Below are positions 1-5,590 of a stretch of 5,590 bases of DNA, piece after piece (positions within the stretch are counted from its first letter, which is position 1; each line of letters opens with the position of its first letter). The notes under the pieces were generated by a model. The model was given only the letters and a program-made list of their open reading frames with translations, did not search any database and was not told the DNA's origin. The translations under genes were made by a program, and so were the position numbers. The stretch spans positions 1 through 5,590 of the forward strand of contig JAITBH010000059.1 in the NCBI GenBank assembly GCA_031283745.1, in the 5' to 3' direction. The DNA is from Candidatus Ectomicrobium neotermitis. Lineage in GTDB: Bacteria; Elusimicrobiota; Endomicrobiia; Endomicrobiales; Endomicrobiaceae.

Positions 1-954
1 GACCCCGGCGACCCATCTTATCCCGCAATAGAGGAAGACGGAGAGATAATGGGGGTTGAGGAGGCATCTTTAGAGGACTTGATAGAAAAGATCAGCGGGT
101 CTTTTAGTTCCGAGCAAAATGGGGAGATGTTTGAAAATTTAGCCGAATCGATAAAAGACCTAAAAAACATCATGGATACAATTTCCGCTCAAGATGAAAA
201 AATAGCCGAAATAGTCACCAATTTTGACGATTTTTCTCGAAATTTAGTTGCCGTAACAGAAACCTTAGAAGCCATAGTCGACAAAATCAATGTGGGAAGC
301 GGAACACTGTCGGCTTTGTTAAACGATGAGCAGATGAGAATTGAGTTGCAGGAGACAGTTTCAAGCATCAAACAATCAGCAATATCTTTGCAAGATACAT
401 TAGGACCTGTCGAACAGATGCGTTTTGAGTGGAACTATACGGGCAGATACAATTCCCTCCAGAGTGTTTATCGAAACGATGTAGGTGTTTTGATCACCCC
501 AAGGAAAGGGAAATTCTACTATCTGGGTGTAGCAAACCTTGCTAACTCATCAGAACCCACAGACAATAATCCGTCTAATACCATGAACAAATTAGAAGCG
601 CTTTTGGGCTATAGGTTTGACAAGTTTGAGATTTATGGAGGCGTTATGAGGGCGGAGGGAGGTTTGGGGGTCGGTTATTCGTTCTTTGAACCGACGTGGG
701 CGCCAAAACGGACGCTTCAAGTTCATGTCAATGTTTACAGTATGGGCAGGAAAGTTGACGATGGGAAAAAGACAGCGCCAATTGTTGATGCAGATTTAAG
801 GGTAGGGTTCTTGAAATGGTTGTATGGAGGAGTATTGATTGAGGACGCAGCTTATAAAGCGGGAGTCACCCCCTACATCAAGATTCAGCTTGATGATCAA
901 GATATAGCCAGAATGTTGGGGATAGTCGGAATAGCTGCTTCGGCGGCCAAATAA
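1..954 (+). CDS. MCE/MlaD-family lipid-transport substrate-binding protein, C-terminal part (5' truncated)
   Basis: The reading frame is open from base 1, so the first ATG (49) is internal and the true start lies upstream; 317 residues are visible. Residues 1-30 (including PGDPSYPAIEEDGEIMGVE) look like the final strand and exit of an MCE domain. Residues about 25-135 are a long, mostly helical, hydrophilic stretch of the kind that follows MCE domains, with the family-like motif GSGTLSALLND at 99-109. From about 140 to 312 the character changes to alternating aromatic, glycine-rich, strand-like sequence (MRFEWNYTGRYN, FYYLGV at 172-177, GGVMRAEGGLGVGYSF at 213-228), resembling a beta-barrel or beta-sheet domain. 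MCE proteins are periplasmic, inner-membrane-anchored lipid carriers that work with an MlaE permease and MlaF ATPase, probably encoded upstream. The family call is good. A specific MlaD assignment and the role of the C-terminal domain are inference. The TAA stop is immediately followed by the radA start. Confidence 0.8.
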   Translation, partial: DPGDPSYPAIEEDGEIMGVEEASLEDLIEKISGSFSSEQNGEMFENLAESIKDLKNIMDTISAQDEKIAEIVTNFDDFSRNLVAVTETLEAIVDKINVGSGTLSALLNDEQMRIELQETVSSIKQSAISLQDTLGPVEQMRFEWNYTGRYNSLQSVYRNDVGVLITPRKGKFYYLGVANLANSSEPTDNNPSNTMNKLEALLGYRFDKFEIYGGVMRAEGGLGVGYSFFEPTWAPKRTLQVHVNVYSMGRKVDDGKKTAPIVDADLRVGFLKWLYGGVLIEDAAYKAGVTPYIKIQLDDQDIARMLGIVGIAASAAK

Positions 955-2346
955 ATGAAAACTAAAAGCAAAAACAAGACTACATTCGTTTGCCGTAACT
1001 GTGGTTATGAGAGCGTTCAGTGGCTTGGAAAATGCCCAAGCTGCAGTCAATGGAACACTTTCGACGAAGAACGGTTTTCGGCAAACTCCCAACAAACAAT
1101 CAAATCAGGCCATCTGACCGCCTTTTCCACCCAAGCACAAAACCTAAAAGATGTTTCAGTCGATGACTTTTACAGATATGCCACCGGCATAAAAGAGTTT
1201 GACGCTATCACTGGAGGGGGCATTGTCCCGGGATCTTTAATTCTTTTAGGCGGGGCTCCCGGCATAGGCAAGTCAACCTTGATGCTCCACATTGCAGATA
1301 AGTTAAGCGATAAAGGGAGAGTTCTTTATATATCAGGCGAGGAGTCGCTTTCGCAGGTAAAATCTCGGGCTGATAGATTAAATGTCCACAAAGACAATAT
1401 CTATTTAGCTTCAGAAACCAATCTTGAAAACATAATAGCCGCCATAGATAAACTCTCACCCTCCTTCCTTATAATAGATTCCATTCAAACGACATATCAC
1501 CCACAGCTCGCCGGTGCGTCCGGCACGGTCGGGCAGATAAAAGAGACAGCTGCGGAACTTTTGCGTATAGCTAAGACAAGGAATATGGCGGTATTTTTGC
1601 TGGGACATGTGACAAAAGAGGGCGATCTGGCAGGTCCGAGGGTTTTAGAGCATATAGTCGACACGGTTTTATATTTTGAAAACGAGAAAAAGCAGATTTT
1701 TAGGATTTTGCGGGCATATAAAAACAGGTTTGGTCCAACAAATGAGATAGGAATTTTTGAAATGGACGCAACCGGTCTAAAAGAGGCGGCTAACCCCTCT
1801 TTGATTTTCTTAGGCGAAAGACCGGAAAGCATTCCGGGCAATACCGTCACCGTTTCTATGGAAGGGACCCGCCCCCTGCTTTTAGAGGTTCAAGCCTTGA
1901 CAGCAAAGACGAGTTTTGGTTTTCCCCGCAGAATGGTTTCAGGCTATGAGTTAAACAGGATAATCATTTTGATAGCAGTTTTAGAAAAGATGTTGGGGCT
2001 GCCCTTAGAAGCACAGGATGTGTTCATAAATATAGCGGGAGGCGTAAAAATTAAAGAAACTGCAGCGGACTTAGCTGCGGCTTTAGCGATAGTTTCAGCT
2101 GACGGCAGGTTTATTTGTCCAAAGGAACTCGTGACATTTGGCGAAATTGGGCTTTCAGGCGAAGTTAGATCGGTAACCTTCCCGTCAGAAAGGCTGCTTG
2201 AGGCTCAAAAGTTAGGTTTTAAGACTGCCGTCATCCCAAAAGGCAATATGCGAAAGCTCTCATACAAAGGCGGGATTGAGGTTTTGGGTGTTGAAAATGT
2301 TGGCGAGGCGGTCAAAATTTTGATTGAAAGAAATAAAAGTAAATAG
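955..2346 (+). CDS. radA: DNA repair protein RadA (recombination branch-migration ATPase)
   Basis: At 463 residues this matches typical bacterial RadA (about 450-460), and all landmarks are present in order. A four-cysteine zinc finger lies at residues 13-30 (C13, C16, C27, C30), followed by QW. Walker A GGAPGIGKST is at 99-108 (K106, S107), and Walker B ends at D175 (LIIDSIQT). The RadA-specific KNRFG motif is at 256-260. A C-terminal Lon-protease-like domain runs from about 285 to 455, with GGVKIKETAADLAAALA near 362-378. RadA is a cytoplasmic RecA-like motor that extends recombination intermediates; the Lon-like domain is regarded as structural rather than proteolytic. The ATG directly abuts the TAA of the MCE gene, in the same frame. 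The only Shine-Dalgarno candidate is GGCGG at 942-946, one mismatch from GGAGG and 8 bases from the start, so translation may be coupled to the upstream gene. The zinc finger starting at residue 13 supports this start. Confidence 0.97.
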   Translation: MKTKSKNKTTFVCRNCGYESVQWLGKCPSCSQWNTFDEERFSANSQQTIKSGHLTAFSTQAQNLKDVSVDDFYRYATGIKEFDAITGGGIVPGSLILLGGAPGIGKSTLMLHIADKLSDKGRVLYISGEESLSQVKSRADRLNVHKDNIYLASETNLENIIAAIDKLSPSFLIIDSIQTTYHPQLAGASGTVGQIKETAAELLRIAKTRNMAVFLLGHVTKEGDLAGPRVLEHIVDTVLYFENEKKQIFRILRAYKNRFGPTNEIGIFEMDATGLKEAANPSLIFLGERPESIPGNTVTVSMEGTRPLLLEVQALTAKTSFGFPRRMVSGYELNRIIILIAVLEKMLGLPLEAQDVFINIAGGVKIKETAADLAAALAIVSADGRFICPKELVTFGEIGLSGEVRSVTFPSERLLEAQKLGFKTAVIPKGNMRKLSYKGGIEVLGVENVGEAVKILIERNKSK

Positions 2347-2349
2347 GAG
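2345..2349 (+). promoter_or_regulatory. Shine-Dalgarno of aroC, overlapping the radA stop codon
   Basis: AGGAG lies 6 bases before the aroC ATG at 2356 and shares two bases with the TAG stop of radA (2344-2346). The spacing is near optimal and supports this start. Ribosomes finishing radA would sit on the site, which fits coupled expression. Confidence 0.8.
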
Positions 2350-2355
2350 ACGAAA

Positions 2356-3516
2356 ATGACTATTAGGTATGTAACAGCAGGCGAATCTCACGGAAAAGGA
2401 ATAGTTGTAACTATAGAAGGTATCCCTGCAGGGTTGACAGTAAACGCTGAGGATATAGATGTAGAGCTTGCCCGCCGCCAGAAAGGTTATGGGCGGGGTT
2501 TAAGAATGCGTATAGAGACGGACTTTGTTCAAATTATGTCGGGTTTAAGGCATGTGAGGTCTTTAGGTTCACCCATCTGTATGATTATCGAAAATCGGGA
2601 TTGGGATAACTGGAAAGGGGTAATGTCCCCAACTTCCGTAGATTTAGACAATAAAATTCTGACCAAACCTCGTCCGGGTCATGCAGATTTATCGGGCTTG
2701 ATGAAGTTTGGCGCAGAGGATTTTCGGGATATTTTAGAGCGGGCATCAGCTCGGGAGACGGCAGGGCGGGTGGCAGCCGGGGCAGTTTGCAAAGAAATGT
2801 TGAGGGTTTTTGGCATAGATGTGTCCTCTTATGTCATTCAAATAGGCAATGTTAAGGCTGATATGTCCACAGTTTCCCGCGAGAAGGTGTGGCATAACAC
2901 GGAAATGTCTTATGTGAGATGCCCCGACGCTATTGCAAGCAAGAAAATGATCGCACTCATAAAAAAAGCCGCCTCAAAAGGCGATACTTTGGGCGGCAAA
3001 TTTGTGGTCAGGGCTAAAGGTGTTCCTGCCGGTCTTGGCTCGCATACACAATGGGATATGAAATTAGACGGCCGCCTGTCTCAGAGTTTGATGTCAATTC
3101 AAGCAATAAAGGCAGTGGAATTTGGTGCAGGGGTAAATATAGCTTCAGTTTTTGGCTCAGATGCCCATGACGAGATTTTTTATAGCCAAGAAAACGGCTT
3201 TTTTAGGAAAACCAACAGGGCTGGAGGCATTGAGGGCGGGATAAGCAATGGTGAATCTATAGAGGTAACCTGCACGATGAAACCAATTCCGTCTTTAGGC
3301 AATCAGCTAAAAACTACGGATATTCTGACTAAAAAGACTGTCAAAGCCGAAAGCGTGCGCAGCGATATTTGTGCTGTTCCTGCTGCAGGAGTAGTTGCTG
3401 AGGCAGCGATGGCTTTTGAAATAGCCCGAGCCATGAAAGAAAAGTTCGGCGGAGACTCGATAGAGGATATGAAAAAGGCAGTCGAGCAATATAAGGAGAG
3501 ATTGAAAGCAATATGA
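2356..3516 (+). CDS. aroC: Chorismate synthase
   Basis: This enzyme converts 5-enolpyruvylshikimate-3-phosphate to chorismate by 1,4-elimination of phosphate, using reduced FMN as cofactor; it is the last step of the common aromatic pathway. The three family signatures are present. The first is GESHGKGIVVTIEGIPAG at residues 9-26, with the catalytic-type H12. The second is RASARETAGRVAAGAV from residue 129. The third is RSDICAVPAAGVVAEAAM from residue 335. The second conserved histidine, H109, lies in RPGHADLSG. At 386 residues the protein matches the longer form seen in Bacillus-type enzymes rather than the roughly 361-residue E. coli form. No flavin reductase domain is fused, as expected for bacteria. 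The start follows a strong Shine-Dalgarno and begins the conserved N-terminus (MTIRYVTAGESHG). The stop overlaps the aroK start by 4 bases (ATGA), so two pathway enzymes are probably translated together. Confidence 0.98.
   Translation: MTIRYVTAGESHGKGIVVTIEGIPAGLTVNAEDIDVELARRQKGYGRGLRMRIETDFVQIMSGLRHVRSLGSPICMIIENRDWDNWKGVMSPTSVDLDNKILTKPRPGHADLSGLMKFGAEDFRDILERASARETAGRVAAGAVCKEMLRVFGIDVSSYVIQIGNVKADMSTVSREKVWHNTEMSYVRCPDAIASKKMIALIKKAASKGDTLGGKFVVRAKGVPAGLGSHTQWDMKLDGRLSQSLMSIQAIKAVEFGAGVNIASVFGSDAHDEIFYSQENGFFRKTNRAGGIEGGISNGESIEVTCTMKPIPSLGNQLKTTDILTKKTVKAESVRSDICAVPAAGVVAEAAMAFEIARAMKEKFGGDSIEDMKKAVEQYKERLKAI
3493..3498 (+). promoter_or_regulatory. Shine-Dalgarno candidate for aroK, with long spacing
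   Basis: AAGGAG lies inside the end of aroC, 14 bases before the aroK ATG at 3513, which is longer than the usual 5-9. No better in-frame ATG or GTG lies closer, and the conserved Walker A begins at residue 7, so the ATG at 3513 is still the best start. The ATGA overlap with the aroC stop suggests re-initiation by terminating ribosomes helps. Confidence 0.5.
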
Positions 3517-4094
3517 ACATAGCTTTGACAGGTTTTATGGGAACGGGCAAGAGCGTCATCGGCAAAAAGTTAGCCCGAAAGCTGAAAATGGACTTTTGCG
3601 ATGTAGATTTACTCATCGAAGCACGCAAAGATATGAGGGTTTGGGAGATTTTTGCAGCATATGGCGAAGAGAGGTTTCGGGAAATAGAGACCAGAATCAT
3701 CGAAGAGGTTTCAGATAGAAAAGAATGCGTCATCTCTTGCGGCGGCGGTGTTGTGCTAAACCCCAAAAATATCGAGTTCCTGCGTAAAAACTCATTGATC
3801 GTCAATCTCTTTGCCGATCCTGCCGCTATCCTTAAAAGAGTCAAAGGCGACCACAACCGCCCCGTTTTAGAAGGGCCCTTTCCAACAAAAACCAAGATAA
3901 AAGCACTTTTAGCAAGCCGTCATGCGGCTTATTCAAACTGCGATTTTGCTTTAGACACCACGCGTATCACCACCTCGCAGGCAGCAATAGCCATAAGTAT
4001 TTTCTACCGCAGGTTCTTTGTAAAACCGATAAAACGCAAAAAAAGAAAACCTGCCCCTTCAAAGAAATCCGCCCCAAAGAGGAGGAAAATATGA
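3513..4094 (+). CDS. aroK: Shikimate kinase with a lysine/arginine-rich C-terminal tail
   Basis: This enzyme phosphorylates shikimate at O3 with ATP in the cytoplasm, two steps before AroC. The Walker A loop GFMGTGKS is at residues 7-14 (K13, S14). The FxDxD motif with metal- and shikimate-binding aspartates is at 28-32 (D30, D32). FREIE at 55-59 holds the substrate-binding arginine R56. The GGG motif is at 77-79, the lid has R116-P117, and R136 with Y140 forms the adenine/shikimate-binding RxxxY motif. The catalytic core ends near residue 168, the usual family length (about 165-175). Residues 171-193 are an added tail in which 13 of 23 residues are Lys or Arg, broken by Pro, Ala and Ser; it is probably disordered. 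The gene overlaps aroC and the CpXC gene by 4 bases each. The usual partner aroB is not next to it in this window. aroK rather than aroL is chosen from the operon context and is not proven. Confidence 0.95.
   Translation: MNIALTGFMGTGKSVIGKKLARKLKMDFCDVDLLIEARKDMRVWEIFAAYGEERFREIETRIIEEVSDRKECVISCGGGVVLNPKNIEFLRKNSLIVNLFADPAAILKRVKGDHNRPVLEGPFPTKTKIKALLASRHAAYSNCDFALDTTRITTSQAAIAISIFYRRFFVKPIKRKKRKPAPSKKSAPKRRKI
4078..4085 (+). promoter_or_regulatory. Strong Shine-Dalgarno of the CpXC gene, inside the aroK coding tail
   Basis: AGAGGAGG ends 5 bases before the ATG at 4091, the best ribosome-binding site in the window. The same bases encode K189-R190-R191 of the basic AroK tail, so the tail codons and the initiation signal are under joint constraint. 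Confidence 0.85.
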
Positions 4095-4744
4095 TTGAGC
4101 AATCTACAGAAACTGTCTCTTGCTCTAAGTGCGGTGCTGAGTTTGAGGCAGACATTCTCACAGGTATCGATGTTGCCTTATACCCAGAACTCAAAGATTT
4201 TTTTATGCAGGGTATGGTCAATATGTTCCAATGCCCCGAATGTGAATCCTTTTTTTATTATGAGCCGACACTCTTTGCTTATCAGGATATAAAAGAGGGA
4301 TTTCTGGGAATTGTTTTTCCTCTCTCATATGAAAAAGATGCGGACAGGCATATAAAAAAGTTTAGAGAGGGGATAACCGCAGCACTAAATGAAGAAGGAA
4401 AGGAATATTTAGAGCCAGTGTTTTTGTTTGGCTATCAGAGCCTAAAAGACTTTTTGGAGTTTGAAGATAAGATGGAAATAGAGGCAGAAATTGCTGAGCA
4501 TATTTGCAAATCTTTGGGTCTTGATTCCTTTAAGATAGAGCTGCCGTTTGCCCGCAAACACGGCGTTCAAAGAGTGATACCGATACAAAGAGGTTTAGAC
4601 CCTAACACTATATATCCCGCAACGCTTGAGGTCTATAATCACAATCAGCAGTTGAACTCTTATCTTTCTTTAGCTAAAGCGATCTCGATAAACAAAGACC
4701 TCCCCGCTATGCTGCTAAAAGTAAAAGTGCGAGGCCGCCATTGA
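4091..4744 (+). CDS. CpXC-domain protein of unknown function
   Basis: This is a 217-residue soluble-looking protein with no signal peptide or membrane segment. Two Cys pairs, CSKC at residues 11-14 and CPEC at 48-51, frame the segment ADILTGIDVALYPELKDFFMQGMVNMFQCPEC. That matches the CpXC domain family (two CPxC-like pairs about 35 residues apart, with a PELK...G...F.CP core between them). The first pair has Ser where the family name implies Pro. The four cysteines probably bind one zinc ion. The region from about 70 to 135 is acidic and helical and completes the domain. Residues 140-217 (including FARKHGVQRVIPIQRGLDPNTIYPATLEVYNHN) are an additional segment I do not recognise. No enzymatic motif is visible and the family has no established function. 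The start is fixed by a strong Shine-Dalgarno and an ATGA overlap with aroK. The stop overlaps the next start by 4 bases (TTGA), tying the gene to the small membrane protein that follows. Confidence 0.8.
   Translation: MIEQSTETVSCSKCGAEFEADILTGIDVALYPELKDFFMQGMVNMFQCPECESFFYYEPTLFAYQDIKEGFLGIVFPLSYEKDADRHIKKFREGITAALNEEGKEYLEPVFLFGYQSLKDFLEFEDKMEIEAEIAEHICKSLGLDSFKIELPFARKHGVQRVIPIQRGLDPNTIYPATLEVYNHNQQLNSYLSLAKAISINKDLPAMLLKVKVRGRH
4731..4734 (+). promoter_or_regulatory. Short Shine-Dalgarno supporting the TTG start at 4741
   Basis: GAGG lies 6 bases before TTG 4741-4743. The next in-frame ATG codons are at residues 59-60, inside the second hydrophobic segment, and would destroy the protein. 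The TTG, overlapping the CpXC stop as TTGA, is therefore the most credible start. Confidence 0.6.
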
Positions 4745-5103
4745 TAGATTTTATAAGCAGCAATCCATCACAATTTCTGGGAATTCTTTTAATTTTGCTC
4801 AATATTCCATTAGGCTGGCTTGTAGGCATCGGTCTTTTTGTGAAAATAGCGGTCAAAAAACAGAAAATCAGCTATATTTTTGTAGGGCTTGGCATATATC
4901 TCATCTCTTGGGCGATGATGTTGTTGGGTCTCTACCTTTGCGGCGAAACCCTTTATAAAAAACTTTATCTCCTATACGGTTTATTATTAAAAGCGGCGGC
5001 GCTGATATGCATAATCGCCGTTTTTTTCATTATAAAGAGCAAGCTCAAAGCCATCTTGAAGTTGATACACAGCTGGAAGTTAAAAAATAAAGAAAGCCAA
5101 TAA
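4741..5103 (+). CDS. Small membrane protein with three predicted transmembrane helices, unknown function
   Basis: This 120-residue protein starts at TTG, overlapping the CpXC gene by 4 bases. Hydrophobic stretches at about residues 12-34, 43-66 and 75-98 look like three transmembrane helices. Between the first two is a short basic loop (KIAVKKQK, 35-42), and after the third comes a basic tail (KSKLKAILKLIHSWKLKNK, 99-117). By the positive-inside rule the first loop and the C-terminus would be cytoplasmic, which gives an N-out, C-in arrangement. There is no signal-peptide cleavage site, and I see no catalytic motif or conserved signature. C67 and C90 lie within or next to helices. I do not recognise the family. 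Its position, coupled to a CpXC protein and 18 bases upstream of a membrane protease, suggests a shared envelope role, but that is only context. An overprinted or non-expressed frame is unlikely because the hydrophobicity pattern and operon spacing are coherent. Confidence 0.7.
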   Translation: MIDFISSNPSQFLGILLILLNIPLGWLVGIGLFVKIAVKKQKISYIFVGLGIYLISWAMMLLGLYLCGETLYKKLYLLYGLLLKAAALICIIAVFFIIKSKLKAILKLIHSWKLKNKESQ

Positions 5104-5111
5104 AAAACATA

Positions 5112-5116
5112 AGGGG
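5112..5116 (+). promoter_or_regulatory. Shine-Dalgarno of the M50 protease gene
   Basis: AGGGG lies 5 bases before ATG 5122, in the 18-base gap after the small membrane protein's TAA. It decides the start; the HExxH-bearing first helix begins at residue 4. Confidence 0.7.
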
Positions 5117-5121
5117 TCTAA

Positions 5122-5590
5122 ATGAACTTAGTCGATATTGTTGTTTATGTCGTAATTTTGCTGTTTTCAGTGATCGTTCACGAGATTGCACACGCGCTTG
5201 CTGCTCTAAAAAGGGGTGATGACACAGCTCAAAAGTTGGGCAGGATCACATTAAATCCTATTCCTCATCTTGACCTTTTTGGCAGCATAATTTTGCCCGC
5301 TATAATTTTGATAACCCATATTCCGATACTTTTTGCATGGGCAAAACCTGTTCCTATCCACCCCGAAAAGTTTAAAAACCCAAAACGCGATATCGCTTTA
5401 GTTGCTTTTGCCGGCCCTTTAGCCAACTTTACATTGGCTTTTGTTTGCTCACTGATAAATGCCGTCTTAATCAAGCTCAACTTGGCTAACAGTTTCATCG
5501 ATGTGATCCATTTTCTAGGCATCATGATCATCATAAATATCAGTCTTGGCGTGATAAATTTAATACCCATCCCGCCTTTAGACGGCTCAA
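5122..5590 (+). CDS. Site-2 protease family (M50) membrane metalloprotease, N-terminal 156 residues (3' truncated)
   Basis: The frame is open from ATG 5122 to the window edge with no stop. The first hydrophobic helix carries the zinc-binding, catalytic HExxH motif as HEIAH (residues 20-24; H20, E21, H24). Next comes GDDTAQKLGRITLNPIPHLDLFGSIILP (32-59), then AKPVPIHPEKFKNPKRD (74-90), then FAGPLANF (96-103), and finally NLIPIPPLDGS (146-156), whose D154 is the third metal ligand. This order is that of the compact, PDZ-free M50 subgroup (YwhC-like), not RseP/RasP, which have PDZ domains between the catalytic halves. Hydrophobic stretches at about 4-28, 54-73, 91-117 and 126-150 suggest at least four membrane segments. 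The family cleaves substrates within the membrane; the substrate here is unknown. The visible part includes both catalytic motifs, so the protein looks active, and only the C-terminal region is missing from view. Confidence 0.92.
   Translation, partial: MNLVDIVVYVVILLFSVIVHEIAHALAALKRGDDTAQKLGRITLNPIPHLDLFGSIILPAIILITHIPILFAWAKPVPIHPEKFKNPKRDIALVAFAGPLANFTLAFVCSLINAVLIKLNLANSFIDVIHFLGIMIIINISLGVINLIPIPPLDGS

Noticed and set aside
49..51. ATG at 49 as the start of the first gene.
   Set aside because: The frame is open back to base 1 and the upstream residues (DPGDPSYPAIEEDGEI) fit the end of an MCE domain, so the start is outside the window.
1497..1850. A 117-residue open frame on the minus strand inside radA.
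   Set aside because: It is fully antisense to the RadA ATPase and KNRFG region, where the coding strand is highly constrained. No motif is visible.
3184..3204. AGCC/GGCT inverted repeat followed by a T run in aroC.
   Set aside because: The stem is only 4 bp with an 8-base loop, in the middle of a conserved coding region. This is expected by chance.
3341..3895. A 184-residue open frame on the minus strand across the aroC/aroK junction.
   Set aside because: It lies opposite two confidently identified genes, has no recognisable domain and composition typical of an antisense shadow, and has no credible operon context.
4095..4292. A 65-residue + strand frame overlapping the start of the CpXC gene.
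   Set aside because: It is out of frame with the CpXC cysteine pairs, has no suitably spaced ribosome-binding site of its own, and encodes nothing recognisable.
5265..5570. A 101-residue open frame on the minus strand at the right edge.
   Set aside because: The + strand here encodes the M50 protease with HExxH, AGPLAN and LDG motifs in order. The minus-strand frame is its shadow.

Overview
This window is a tightly packed run of seven genes, all on the + strand, with almost no non-coding DNA. The longest gap is 18 bases (5104-5121). I see no rRNA, tRNA, CRISPR array, insertion sequence, origin or promoter. Both edge genes are cut: the first lacks its start and the last lacks its end.

The layout is as follows. 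(1) 1-954 is the C-terminal part of an MCE/MlaD-type lipid-transport substrate-binding protein that carries an extra beta-rich C-terminal domain. (2) 955-2346 is radA, a DNA repair and recombination ATPase. (3) 2356-3516 is aroC, chorismate synthase. (4) 3513-4094 is aroK, shikimate kinase, with an unusually basic tail. (5) 4091-4744 is a CpXC-domain protein of unknown function. (6) 4741-5103 is a small three-helix membrane protein that starts with TTG and that I do not recognise. (7) 5122-5590 is the start of an M50 (site-2 protease family) membrane metalloprotease, which runs off the window.

The junctions are a stop followed directly by a start (MCE/radA), a 9-base gap (radA/aroC), three 4-base stop/start overlaps (ATGA, ATGA, TTGA), and an 18-base gap with a good Shine-Dalgarno. 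This points to one polycistronic operon with translational coupling. The genes do not form one pathway. aroC and aroK are both shikimate-pathway enzymes (shikimate kinase acts two steps before chorismate synthase). The MCE protein belongs to envelope lipid trafficking, RadA to recombination, and the last three genes look like metal-binding or membrane proteins with no evident link to aromatic synthesis.

The organism is a bacterium of moderate to low GC. The MCE protein with its beta-rich tail implies a Gram-negative (diderm) envelope. Dense overlapping operons with this mixture of genes recall uncultured diderm lineages such as Elusimicrobiota or Omnitrophota, or some former Deltaproteobacteria. 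That placement is a weak inference from recollection and is not shown by the sequence.

I found no clear new biological system. The parts that deserve a second look are the CpXC / three-helix / M50 trio, the MCE C-terminal domain, the AroK tail, and two terminator-like hairpins inside coding sequence.
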